DNA of 64,000 bases from Microlunatus parietis (GTDB lineage: Bacteria > Actinomycetota > Actinomycetes > Propionibacteriales > Propionibacteriaceae). How positions within the stretch are numbered: position 1 is the stretch's first letter; every line of letters starts with the position of its first letter. The notes below the pieces were generated by a model. It was not told the DNA's origin and made no database searches. It saw only the letters and a list, made by a program, of their open reading frames with translations. Of the stretch, positions 7,566 through 14,904 are shown one piece after another. The position numbers and the translations under genes were made by a program. The DNA lies in NCBI RefSeq assembly GCF_013407955.1, contig NZ_JACCBU010000001.1, positions 6,820,001 to 6,884,000 on the forward strand. Direction: 5' to 3'.

Positions 7566-8530
7566 TACGAGTACCGCGCCGCGATCGCGGCGGCCCGCTC
7601 GCGGAGCTCGGCGCGCAACGACGACGGCGCCAGGGCTTCCGCGTCCTGCCCGAGCTGCCAGAGCGCCCAGAGCGCGTGGCGTTGATCTTGGAACGTCAGC
7701 TCCAGCCGGACCCGGCCGTCCGGCTCGGTGCGCTCGGTGATCACCGCGAGTGCCGTACCCGCGATCTCCTCGCGTCGATGCGGAGCGACCAGGGCCTGCA
7801 CGGTGACCTGATCGCCGCCGGTCCGGAACCGGGTGCTGCGGTCCCGCCAGGCGCGGTCGAGGTCGACCCGCTGCGGGCGGTCGGCCGGCTCGGCGAGCTC
7901 CTCGGCGGCCCGGACCCGGGACAGTCGATAGGTACGGTCCTCGCCGCTCCTCGTCGCCAGCAGATAGCCCTGCCCGCGTACGTTCACCAGCCCGATCGGG
8001 TCCACCGTGCGCCAGGCCGGTGGCTGGTCGGCGGCCTCGTAATGGATCCGCAGCTTGTGCCCGGCGAGCACGGCCCGCCGGATCGCGGCCAGGACCGCGT
8101 CAGGCACCTCGTCGGCGACCAGGCGGCGCGCCAGCAGATCGGTCTCCGGGTCAATCAGCAGCCGCTCGGCCACGCCGGCCGCGGTGTCGCGATAGCCGTC
8201 CGGCAGCGCGTCGACCACCTTGAGCATCGCGGAGGCGAGCGCCGACCCGAGACCAAACGCCTCCGCGCCGCGCCGCGAGCCGGCGATCAGCAGGGCCAGG
8301 GCCTCGTCGTGGTTGAGCCCGGTCAGCTCGGTGCGGAAGCCGGGCAGCAGCGCGAAACCACCGTGCCGCCCCCGCTCGGCGTACACCGGGACCCCGGCGG
8401 CCGACAGTGCCTCGATGTCGCGCAGCACCGTACGGGTCGAGACCTCGAGTTCGCGGGCCAGCGTGGTGGCGCTCAGCCGGCCGCTCTGCCGCAGCAGCAA
8501 CACGAGCGACACCAGCCTGTCCGCACGCAT
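7562..8530 (-). CDS. YafY-type transcriptional regulator (HTH_11 + WYL)
   Basis: 322 residues. An N-terminal winged helix (about 5-60, LARELEVSTRTVLRDIEALSAAGVPVYAE) is followed by a WYL ligand-binding domain (about 140-215, with the RTVDPIGLVNVRGQGYLLA strand pair) and a WCX-like C-terminus. WYL regulators sense nucleotides or metabolites. ATG 8530 is preceded by TAGAGT six bases upstream, suggesting a leaderless transcript. Divergent from ridA, whose promoter region it shares. Confidence 0.88.
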   Translation of the reverse strand: MRADRLVSLVLLLRQSGRLSATTLARELEVSTRTVLRDIEALSAAGVPVYAERGRHGGFALLPGFRTELTGLNHDEALALLIAGSRRGAEAFGLGSALASAMLKVVDALPDGYRDTAAGVAERLLIDPETDLLARRLVADEVPDAVLAAIRRAVLAGHKLRIHYEAADQPPAWRTVDPIGLVNVRGQGYLLATRSGEDRTYRLSRVRAAEELAEPADRPQRVDLDRAWRDRSTRFRTGGDQVTVQALVAPHRREEIAGTALAVITERTEPDGRVRLELTFQDQRHALWALWQLGQDAEALAPSSLRAELRERAAAIAARYSY

Positions 8531-8576
8531 CCCCGAACTCTAGTGGGGAATACCTGACCAAGGGTGTCGTGATTGC

Positions 8577-8604
8577 TTGCCAGGCTGGCCCGCGTTCGTA
8601 CATC
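8577..8604 (+). promoter_or_regulatory. Candidate promoter for the RidA gene
   Basis: TTGCCA (8577-8582), 16-bp spacer, TACATC (8599-8604), ending 22 bp before the RidA start. This resembles a housekeeping sigma promoter. Prediction by eye only. Confidence 0.4.
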
Positions 8605-8626
8605 TCGAAACAGAAGTGGAGCTGAT

Positions 8627-9028
8627 GTGATCATGGAACGCAACGCGGTCAACCCGGTGACCTGGTCGGCGGAGCTGGGATTCAACCAGGGTGAGCTCGT
8701 CACCGGGGCCAGCCGCACGCTGTACTGCTCCGGGCAGACCGCGATGAATGCCGACGGGAAGCCCGAGCACGACGGTGATCTTGCCGGGCAGCTCGGGCTG
8801 AGCCTGGACAACCTCGAGGCGGTTCTCGGCGAGGCCGGGATGACCCTGGCGAACCTCGTCCGGCTCAACGTCTACACGACCGACGTCGACCTGCTGTTCC
8901 AGCACTACGGGATTCTGGCCGGTCGGCTGGGTGCCGCCGGCGTGGCACCGGCCACGACGATGCTCGGCGTGACCCGGCTCGCGATCCCCGGCCAGCTGGT
9001 CGAACTCGAAGGCACTGCCGTCGCCTGA
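8627..9028 (+). CDS. RidA/YjgF-family enamine/imine deaminase-like protein
   Basis: 133 residues of the chorismate-mutase-like RidA fold. It shows the family blocks TLYCSGQTAMNADGKPEHDGDL and QLSLDNLEAVL...LVRLNVYTTD, and PATTMLGVTRLAIPGQLVELEGTAVA at the end. Canonical RidA hydrolyses reactive 2-aminoacrylate-type enamines. The conserved Arg before YTTDVD is kept (LVRLNVYTTD), although this branch is diverse. GTG 8627 has GGAG 5 nt upstream; ATG 8633 is an alternative. Confidence 0.82.
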   Translation: MIMERNAVNPVTWSAELGFNQGELVTGASRTLYCSGQTAMNADGKPEHDGDLAGQLGLSLDNLEAVLGEAGMTLANLVRLNVYTTDVDLLFQHYGILAGRLGAAGVAPATTMLGVTRLAIPGQLVELEGTAVA

Positions 9029-9052
9029 CCGGTCGGTGGAAGGGGTGAGTTC

Positions 9053-9544
9053 ATGATCAGGAATTCCATGATCACGATCGGTGTGTACGGGTTTGACGGC
9101 GAGGCGTTCCTGGATCGGCTGGCGCAGGCCGGGATCAGCCTGGTGATCGACGTACGGCAGCGACGCGGGGTCCGCGGACCCGACTACGCCTGGGCGAATG
9201 CGCAACGCCTGCAGGCATCCCTGGCCGCGGCCCGGATCGCGTACCTGCACCTCCGGGAGCTCGCCCCGACCACCGAACTGCGCCACCTGCAGTACGCCGA
9301 GGACGACCGCCAGGGTGTCGGCCGGCGCAACCGCCGTACCCTGGCCGCGGAGTATGTGCGCCGCTACACGGCCGAGATCCTCGACCCGGTCGGCACGAAG
9401 CCGATCATGATCACGCTGCCGGCCCGGGGTACCGCGGCGCTGCTGTGCGTCGAGCGTGACCCGGAGGCCTGCCACCGGTCGCTGATCGCCGGACGGTTGA
9501 TCAAGGAGCACGGCGTCGCGATCGACCACCTCCGCCCGGACTGA
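9053..9544 (+). CDS. DUF488-family protein
   Basis: 163 residues of DUF488. Typical blocks are seen: an N-terminal ITIGVYGFDGEAFLDRLAQ, VIDVRQRRGVRGPDYAWAN, and the C-terminal cysteine motif ALLCVERDPEACHRSLIAGRL near residue 135, which is the most conserved part of the family. The biochemical role is unknown. It follows ridA by 24 bp on the same strand, so co-transcription is likely. ATG 9053 follows AAGGGG; ATG 9068 is also possible. Confidence 0.82.
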   Translation: MIRNSMITIGVYGFDGEAFLDRLAQAGISLVIDVRQRRGVRGPDYAWANAQRLQASLAAARIAYLHLRELAPTTELRHLQYAEDDRQGVGRRNRRTLAAEYVRRYTAEILDPVGTKPIMITLPARGTAALLCVERDPEACHRSLIAGRLIKEHGVAIDHLRPD

Positions 9545-9560
9545 CCCTGCGCCGCACCGC

Positions 9561-9589
9561 TTGCCAAGAGCCGTCGTCAGGGATACCGT
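9561..9589 (+). promoter_or_regulatory. Candidate promoter for the MBL-fold gene
   Basis: TTGCCA (9561-9566), 17-bp spacer, TACCGT (9584-9589), 38 bp before the ATG at 9628. Prediction by eye. Confidence 0.4.
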
Positions 9590-9627
9590 CACGTCAAGTG
9601 GTTGCAAACTACAAGCGGAGGTGCTCG

Positions 9628-10458
9628 ATGCTGAATCAGGTCGCGGATGGCGTGCTGGTGCACCAGAGCGCGTTGCTGCAGAACAACACCGTCGTCGTGC
9701 AGGGCCGGGACGGCGTGTTGATCATCGACCCGGGCATCACGGGCGCCGAATTCGCCTGCCTCGCCAAGGATCTGGCCGAGGCCGGGCAGACCGTCGTGGC
9801 CGGGTTCGCGACGCACCCCGACTGGGACCACGTCCTCTGGCACGCCGACCTCGGCGACGCGCCCCGCTACGGCACGGACCGGTGTGCGGCCCGGATGCAG
9901 GAGCTGCGGTCGGACCCCGACTGGCGGGCGCGCGCCGCCGAGGGGCTGCCGCCGGAGATCGCCGACGACACCCCGCTGGACCTGTTCGGCCTGATCACCG
10001 GCCTGCCGGCCGGCACCGCAACACTCCCGTGGGCTGGCCCCGAGGTCATGATCATCGAGCACCCGGCGCACTCCCCGGGCCACGCCGCCCTGTTGATCAA
10101 GGAACGCGGTGTCCTGGTGGCCGGCGACATGCTGTCCGATCTCTTCGTCCCGATGCTCGACAACCCGACCGGCAGCAACGACCCGACCGAGGAATACCTG
10201 GTCGGACTGCGGAAGCTGGCGGAGGTGGCGGACGACGTCGCCGTCGTCATCCCGGGCCACGGCTCACCCGGTGATCAGATCCGATCCCGGATCGACCTGG
10301 ACCGCGCCTACCTGACCGCCCTGCGCGCCGGCGGCGGTGCCGACGACCCGCGGGTTGCGTCACCCAAGCCCGGCTGGGAATGGGTCGCCGACATCCACGC
10401 CGGCCAGGCCACGCAACACCGTGGAACTTCGGTGCCACCGGCTGAGAGTTCCACATAG
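9628..10458 (+). CDS. MBL-fold metallohydrolase with altered zinc motif
   Basis: 276 residues of the metallo-beta-lactamase fold. The zinc motif usually HxHxDH appears as HPDWDH (in FATHPDWDHVLWH, near residue 66), so the second histidine is Asp. The other ligands are present: HSPGHA, AGDML and GHG. The last 15 or so codons and the stop are encoded by a hairpin repeat (10421-10454), so the natural C-terminus may have been changed. ATG 9628 has GGAGG 8 bp upstream. Confidence 0.82.
   Translation: MLNQVADGVLVHQSALLQNNTVVVQGRDGVLIIDPGITGAEFACLAKDLAEAGQTVVAGFATHPDWDHVLWHADLGDAPRYGTDRCAARMQELRSDPDWRARAAEGLPPEIADDTPLDLFGLITGLPAGTATLPWAGPEVMIIEHPAHSPGHAALLIKERGVLVAGDMLSDLFVPMLDNPTGSNDPTEEYLVGLRKLAEVADDVAVVIPGHGSPGDQIRSRIDLDRAYLTALRAGGGADDPRVASPKPGWEWVADIHAGQATQHRGTSVPPAESST
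10421..10454. repeat. Small hairpin repeat, copy 1
   Basis: GTGGAACT (10421-10428) and AGTTCCAC (10447-10454) form an 8-bp stem, with GGTGCCACC in the loop. The first 19 bases match copy 2 (10992-11010) at 18 positions. It overlaps the last codons of the MBL gene, which stops just after it. Confidence 0.65.
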
Positions 10459-10511
10459 CGTCGGCCCTCGGCCGGCCCACACGTCTCCATCACGGTCCCG
10501 TTACCTGCTCT

Positions 10512-10532
10512 ATGATTGACGAGGTCAATCAT
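10512..10532. promoter_or_regulatory. Candidate MarR operator
   Basis: Perfect 9-3-9 palindrome ATGATTGAC-GAG-GTCAATCAT, 23 bp upstream of the likely GTG start (10555) of the MarR gene. It covers the only upstream in-frame start codon (TTG 10516), consistent with autoregulation. Confidence 0.65.
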
Positions 10533-10554
10533 CTACTGGACGGGTCGATGCCTC

Positions 10555-10983
10555 GTGGTCGATTTTCGGGACACGCTCAATTACCGTCTCGTGCGCCTTG
10601 CCCGCACCACGAGTGAGGAGTACGCGGCTCGGCTCGGTCGACTCGGATTGCGCCCGCTGCACGTCAGTCTGTTGACGTCCATCGACGCCGCCGGCCGCGC
10701 CTCACAGAACGAGCACGCAGCGGAGCTCGGCGTCACTCCGGGTTTCGTCGTGAGGCTGGTCGACGATCTCGAGCGGCTGGGCGCGGTGTCCCGGGAGCGA
10801 GATGTCCAGGACCGCCGGCGTCAGTTCCTGATCCTGACCCCGACCGGGAGATCCCTGCTCCGCAAGGCGACCCGCGTTGCCACCGGCCTCGACGAGGAAC
10901 TGACCCGCGGCCTCTCCCCGGACGCGTCCACCCGCCTCACCGAATCACTGGAGAAGATCCAGTCCTCGCTCGCCGGGACCTGA
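10555..10983 (+). CDS. MarR-family transcriptional regulator
   Basis: 142 residues with a MarR winged helix. Helices cover about 10-60, the recognition region is QNEHAAELGVTPGFVVRLVDDLERLGAV (about 55-85), and the wing is RERDVQDRRRQFLILTPTGR. MarR proteins respond to phenolic or oxidant ligands and usually repress themselves and a neighbour. No divergent target is adjacent: the upstream gene is the MBL protein on the same strand. GTG 10555 is chosen because the earlier TTG lies inside the palindromic operator. Confidence 0.85.
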   Translation: MVDFRDTLNYRLVRLARTTSEEYAARLGRLGLRPLHVSLLTSIDAAGRASQNEHAAELGVTPGFVVRLVDDLERLGAVSRERDVQDRRRQFLILTPTGRSLLRKATRVATGLDEELTRGLSPDASTRLTESLEKIQSSLAGT

Positions 10984-10991
10984 TCAACAGC

Positions 10992-11031
10992 GTGGAACTT
11001 CGATGCCACCAGACGCGGCCGGAAGTTCCAC
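10992..11031. repeat. Small hairpin repeat, copy 2
   Basis: GTGGAACTTC (10992-11001) and GAAGTTCCAC (11022-11031) form a perfect 10-bp stem. Its first 19 bases match copy 1 (10421-10439) at 18 positions. It abuts the point where the PIN toxin reading frame is lost. Confidence 0.7.
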
Positions 11032-11172
11032 AGACGTCGGCGACGACGGTCTGCGGCACCAACAGCTTCTCTGAGTTGAGGCGCAGAGCGGTGAACATGT
11101 CGACGCATCGACGGTGGTCCCGGTCGTCCGAGATTGCCGCGGCAATCAGCGGACCGAGTCCACCAAGATCAT
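11032..11172 (-). pseudogene. PIN-domain toxin (VapC-like), frameshifted and truncated
   Basis: The ATG at 11170-11172 overlaps the antitoxin stop (ATGA), the usual toxin-antitoxin coupling. The frame opens MILVDS and then stops after eight codons. Removing the effect of one missing G in the ACTCGGTCCG run near 11157 restores DSGPLIAAAISDDRDHRRC... through LLVPQTVVADV, a good PIN N-terminus with its first catalytic Asp. The frame then ends at the hairpin repeat (11031), and no PIN sequence is found beyond it. The toxin is therefore certainly inactive. Confidence 0.75.
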
Positions 11173-11405
11173 CCGCGGAAGTCCTGCCCGAAGCCTGTCT
11201 CGGCGAGCAGCTCGTCGACCCGGCTCGCGTTGTCGGTGCGGCCGTTGGCCGCATGCTTGATGCTGCCGAAGAACGCCGGCGGCCACGGCCGATCGCCGCG
11301 CGCCTTCCGGGGTGCGAGCGCGCGAGCAGTCGACAAAGGAGTGCTCACTTCCGCTTCGGGAAGTTCGTCGATGAGGTGGACGAGCTCCTCACGCGCCTTG
11401 GACAT
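11169..11405 (-). CDS. Orphaned VapB-type antitoxin
   Basis: 78 residues. It starts MSKAREELVHLIDELPEAEV and ends NASRVDELLAETGFGQDFRG, a composition typical of small actinobacterial antitoxins paired with PIN toxins, whose C-terminal tail binds the toxin. The stop codon overlaps the start of the ruined toxin gene. ATG 11405 is preferred to the upstream TTG. With its toxin lost, the antitoxin may be a relic or an anti-addiction protein. Confidence 0.6.
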   Translation of the reverse strand: MSKAREELVHLIDELPEAEVSTPLSTARALAPRKARGDRPWPPAFFGSIKHAANGRTDNASRVDELLAETGFGQDFRG

Positions 11406-11438
11406 GACGTTCAATTTGCCACGTCACAATAGCGAAGA

Positions 11439-11462
11439 CCCCTCAGGTGATCACCTGAGGGG
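11439..11462. terminator. Perfect hairpin downstream of tRNA-fMet
   Basis: A 24-bp perfect palindrome (CCCCTCAGGTGA / TCACCTGAGGGG) lies 12 bp beyond the tRNA 3' end, between it and the antitoxin gene. Flanks are only modestly T-rich, so it may be a bidirectional terminator or a processing hairpin. Confidence 0.6.
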
Positions 11463-11474
11463 CCTTTCACTTTG

Positions 11475-11548
11475 TAGCGGGGGCAGGATTTGAACCTGCG
11501 GCCTCTGGGTTATGAGCCCAGCGAGCTACCGAGCTGCTCCACCCCGCG
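11475..11548 (-). tRNA. tRNA-fMet (anticodon CAT), initiator
   Basis: A 74-nt cloverleaf without encoded CCA. The anticodon loop CTCATAA sits on three consecutive G-C pairs (GGG/CCC), and the first base is C facing an unpaired T at position 72. Both are features of initiator rather than elongator tRNA-Met. The D arm (AGCAGCTCGGTAGCTCG) and T arm (GCAGGTTCAAATCCTGC) are intact. Confidence 0.95.
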
Positions 11549-11604
11549 TCGCGAGGACAACCATAGTTCACCCCTCCGGAGATCACAAATCGGGCCCAGG
11601 ACTC

Positions 11605-12786
11605 TCAGTCCATGTCCGGCATCCGGGTCCTGGCCTCGGCATAATCGAGGCCGGTCAGCTCGAGCAGGTCGGTGATGATCGACCGCAGCTGGGCCAGGAT
11701 CACCACGGCGGACATGGTGTCCGCGAGCCGCAGCCGGGAGCTGGCCCGGCCCAGGGCGACCAGCCGGGCCTGGGCCGCGGTCGGCAGCCGGCGGTTGTAC
11801 AGCTCGCCGGCCATGTAGCGGACGGCGTCGGCCAGGTCCTCCATCAGGGTCAGGTACGCCAGCGGTACGGTCTCGTCCCGCCACAGGGCGACGGCGCTGC
11901 GGCGGGCCAGCACCCGGAGGTTCCGGCTGGCGTGGTCGAGCGGCACCTGGAGGTCGGCGTACGCCTGCACGGCGGGTAGGTCGCGGCGCCGGAACGGGGA
12001 GTGCCGGACCACGCCGAGGCCTTCGTCGGTCGCCTCGCGCAGGTCGTCCAGCGCGGTCTCGGTCGCCCGGGCCTGGACCAGGACGGCATCGCCGCCCTCC
12101 TCGTCCCCGGTCCGCAGCGCCTCGGCGGCGGCGTCCAGGGTGGCGGCGAACTCCTGCAGGATCTTGGCCGCGACCAGCCGGGGCCGGCGCAGCGGGGCGC
12201 TGGGGGCGATGGTGGCCAGCAGCAGGGCGATCGCGCAGCCCGTCACGGCATCCAGCCAGCGGTTGACGCCCTGGCCGGGCATCGGCGTCAGCGTGATCAC
12301 GATGATCGACTGCACACCGGCCTGGATGATCATGAGATTGCCGGCACCGAGCAGGGTGGCCAGCGACATCGCGATCGCGCAGACCAGGATGATCTGGACC
12401 GGCCCGGTGCCGAACGCGATCACGAACAGGTCGCCGACCAGCACGCCCACGGCGACCCCGATCGCAACCTCGATGCCGCGCCGCAATCGCTGCCCGAACG
12501 TGAAACCGAGGGTGATGATCGCCGCGACCGGCGCGAAGAACGGCATCGGGTGACCGAGCACGACCTGGGCCAGCAGCCAGGCCAGTCCGGCGGTCACCGC
12601 GCACTGGATGATCATGAAGATGCGGTCCCGCCAGCGGCTGAGCCGGCGCTCCGCGGACTCCCGGCTGCGCCGCAGAGTGCGACCGGACAGGTCGAAGGCG
12701 CGCAGGCTCAGCTGGCGGATCAGCGGAACCGTCGTCCGGCCGGCCTCGGCCTCGGCACCCTGGTCAGCCCGCGATCGGTGCTCCAT
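11605..12786 (-). CDS. FUSC-family membrane protein
   Basis: 393 residues. Five to six membrane segments occupy about 55-190 (for example IIQCAVTAGLAWLLAQVV, FFAPVAAIITLGF, VAIGVAVGVLVGDLFVIAF, IILVCAIAMSLATLL), followed by a long cytoplasmic helical region to the end. This is the FUSC/aromatic-acid-exporter arrangement, though the substrate is unknown. The basic Arg-rich N-terminus precedes the first segment. ATG 12786 is assumed; its ribosome site is poorly placed, and a GTG/TTG further out is possible. Divergent from the thuA-like gene. Confidence 0.78.
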   Translation of the reverse strand: MEHRSRADQGAEAEAGRTTVPLIRQLSLRAFDLSGRTLRRSRESAERRLSRWRDRIFMIIQCAVTAGLAWLLAQVVLGHPMPFFAPVAAIITLGFTFGQRLRRGIEVAIGVAVGVLVGDLFVIAFGTGPVQIILVCAIAMSLATLLGAGNLMIIQAGVQSIIVITLTPMPGQGVNRWLDAVTGCAIALLLATIAPSAPLRRPRLVAAKILQEFAATLDAAAEALRTGDEEGGDAVLVQARATETALDDLREATDEGLGVVRHSPFRRRDLPAVQAYADLQVPLDHASRNLRVLARRSAVALWRDETVPLAYLTLMEDLADAVRYMAGELYNRRLPTAAQARLVALGRASSRLRLADTMSAVVILAQLRSIITDLLELTGLDYAEARTRMPDMD

Positions 12787-12900
12787 CCCTCCATCATGGC
12801 CCGCGGGACGGGGCTCGCCGCCGACCGACGCGTCCCGCGTGCTGGACCGCACCGAAACAGGCTTTGCTTGCCGGGAGCAGAAGGCGCAGACTTGTGCATC

Positions 12901-13674
12901 GTGACTTCACCGATCCGCGTCACCGTATGGGGCGAAAACTTTCACGAGAACAGCGACCGTGACCGCGAAGGGATGGCGGAGCGCTATCCGGACGGCATGC
13001 ACGGCGCCATCGCGGCCGGCCTGACCGAGCTCCTGGGCGACCAGGTCCAGGTCCGCACCGCGACCCAGGATCAGCCCGAGCACGGGCTGACCGACGAGGT
13101 GCTGGAGACCACCGACGTCCTGACCTGGTGGGGCCACGCGACGCACGGCCAGGTGGACGACAAGATCGTCGACAAGGTCTACCAGCGGGTGCTCGGCGGG
13201 ATGGGGCTGCTGGCGCTCCACTCGGCGCACTTCTCCAAGATCTTCATCAAGTTGATGGGTACGAGTTGCTCGCTGACCTGGCGCAACTCCGCCGACACCG
13301 AGCTCGTCTGGACGACCAACCCCGGCCACCCGATCGCCGAGGGCGTACCGCATCCGATCGTCATCGACGAGCAGGAGATGTACGGCGAGTACTTCGACAT
13401 CCCGCACCCGGACGAGCAGATCTTCATCTCGACCTTCTCCGGCGGCGAGGTGTTCCGGTCCGGCTGCACCTGGCGCCGCGGCAAGGGCAAGGTCTTCTAC
13501 TTCTCGCCCGGTGATCAGGAGTACCCCGTCTACCACCACCCGGACATCAAGCGCGTGCTGGCCAACGGCGTCCGTTGGGCCGCGCCGGACCGCGCCGGCG
13601 AGATCGTCACGCCGTCCGTGGTCAGCCAGCCGCCGCCGATCTTCACCGGTCGCGGCCTGAAGGAGGACAAGTGA
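12901..13674 (+). CDS. ThuA-domain protein
   Basis: 257 residues of the ThuA/glutamine-amidotransferase-like family, first linked to trehalose utilisation and often found with Gfo/Idh enzymes in sugar loci. Signature blocks are VTVWGENFHE at the start, TDVLTWWGHATHG, GLLALHSAHFSKIF and GKVFYFSPGDQEYPVYHHP. Its stop overlaps the next gene's GTG start (GTGA), so they are translationally coupled. GTG 12901 is chosen; TTG 12892 is an alternative. Confidence 0.88.
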   Translation: MTSPIRVTVWGENFHENSDRDREGMAERYPDGMHGAIAAGLTELLGDQVQVRTATQDQPEHGLTDEVLETTDVLTWWGHATHGQVDDKIVDKVYQRVLGGMGLLALHSAHFSKIFIKLMGTSCSLTWRNSADTELVWTTNPGHPIAEGVPHPIVIDEQEMYGEYFDIPHPDEQIFISTFSGGEVFRSGCTWRRGKGKVFYFSPGDQEYPVYHHPDIKRVLANGVRWAAPDRAGEIVTPSVVSQPPPIFTGRGLKEDK

Positions 13675-14759
13675 CCGACGAGCCGAAGAAGCTTCGAGCC
13701 GGCGTGGTCGGCCTGGGCTGGGCGGGCCAGCAGCACATGCAGGCCTACTTCGACGCCGCCAATGCCGACCTGGTCGCACTGGCCGGCATGGAGGCCGAGA
13801 AGCTGGCCGAGCTCGGCGACAAGTACGGCGTCGAGCGCCGCTACGCCGACTGGGAATCCATGATCAAGTCCGGTGACCTGGACGTGATCAGCGTCGCCAC
13901 GCCGACCGCCCTGCACGCGCCGATCGCCGTCGGTGCGCTGAACGCCGGGATCCACGTGCTGTCGGAGAAGCCGATGGCCGAGAGCGGCGCCGCGGCAGCC
14001 ACGATGGTGCAGGCCGCCAAGGACAACGACCGGGTGCTCGACGTGTCGTTCAACCACCGCCAGCGCGGCGAGGTCACCGCGCTGAAGGAGATCATCGACC
14101 GCGGCCGGCTGGGCCAGATCTACTACGCCAAGGCCGGCTGGCTGCGGCGGCAGGGCATCCCGGGCCTCGGCACCTGGTTCACCCGGGCCTCGCTCGCCGG
14201 CGGCGGCGCGATGATGGACATCGGCGTGCACATGCTCGACATGGCGCTGCACCTGCTCGGCAACCCGGAGGTGTCGTCGGCCACCGCCGCGACCTACGCC
14301 GAGTTCGGCCCGCGCGGCCGCGGCGGTTCGGCGTACGGCCCGCGGGCCAACGTCGACACCAAGGTCGACTTCGAGGTCGAGGACCTGTCCACCGCGTTCC
14401 TCCGGCTGGACGGCGGCGGCACGCTGCTGCTCGAGTCGAGCTGGGCCCAGTGGATCCCGTACGACCAGTGCTATGTCGCGCTGTACGGGTCCGAGGGCGG
14501 CGCCAGCATCGAGTGGGGCGGCTGGGGCGTCGAGCCGTACCAGCGGCTCAACGTGTGGACCGAGATCGACGGCATCCCGGCCGAACTGCAGCCGATCGTG
14601 CCGCCCGCCGGGCACCACGAGGCGAGCGTGCTGAAGTTCCTGGACAAGGTGCAGTCCGGCCAGTTCGCCGAGCATCGCGGCGAGGAGGCGCTGATCCGGG
14701 CCAAGGTGCTGGACGCGATCTACGCGTCGGCGGCCAAGGGCACCGAGGTCACTCTCTGA
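13671..14759 (+). CDS. Gfo/Idh/MocA-family oxidoreductase
   Basis: 362 residues. An N-terminal NAD(P)-binding Rossmann fold has AGVVGLGWAGQQH (about 10-22) and the EKPMA motif near residue 103; the C-terminal sugar-binding domain includes GGGAMMDIGVHMLDMALHLLG, with the family's catalytic Asp/His pair. Such enzymes oxidise or epimerise sugars and inositols. GTG 13671 has a strong AAGGAGG site inside the end of the ThuA gene. Paired with ThuA, it probably acts on a keto-disaccharide or glucoside, but the substrate is open. Confidence 0.92.
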   Translation: MTDEPKKLRAGVVGLGWAGQQHMQAYFDAANADLVALAGMEAEKLAELGDKYGVERRYADWESMIKSGDLDVISVATPTALHAPIAVGALNAGIHVLSEKPMAESGAAAATMVQAAKDNDRVLDVSFNHRQRGEVTALKEIIDRGRLGQIYYAKAGWLRRQGIPGLGTWFTRASLAGGGAMMDIGVHMLDMALHLLGNPEVSSATAATYAEFGPRGRGGSAYGPRANVDTKVDFEVEDLSTAFLRLDGGGTLLLESSWAQWIPYDQCYVALYGSEGGASIEWGGWGVEPYQRLNVWTEIDGIPAELQPIVPPAGHHEASVLKFLDKVQSGQFAEHRGEEALIRAKVLDAIYASAAKGTEVTL

Positions 14760-14904
14760 TCAGGCGAACGAGAAGACTCCGAGTCCCGGGTCGGCGACGT
14801 ACCACACGTCGTCGCCCCGGACCTCGCTGATCTTGCCCGGCACGGCGGTGAACTCGATCACCGCCGTGTTTCCTTCCGACCGGATGGGGATCTGGGTCGC
14901 GACG
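14760..14904 (-). pseudogene. 3' remnant of a gene cut by the IS30-family element
   Basis: An open frame of 47 codons runs from the IS30 boundary to a stop at 14760-14762, ending ...VRGDDVWYVADPGLGVFSFA. It looks like real coding sequence (GC-rich third positions, hydrophobic pattern) but has no 5' part; the sequence on the far side of the IS does not continue it. Alternatively it is a 33-codon gene starting at GTG 14861, which has a GGAAGGA site. I cannot assign a family. Confidence 0.4.

Noticed and set aside
12001..12900. Open frame running into the ThuA gene from upstream
   Set aside because: It is antisense to the FUSC gene and has arginine/glycine-rich shadow composition; ThuA starts near 12901.
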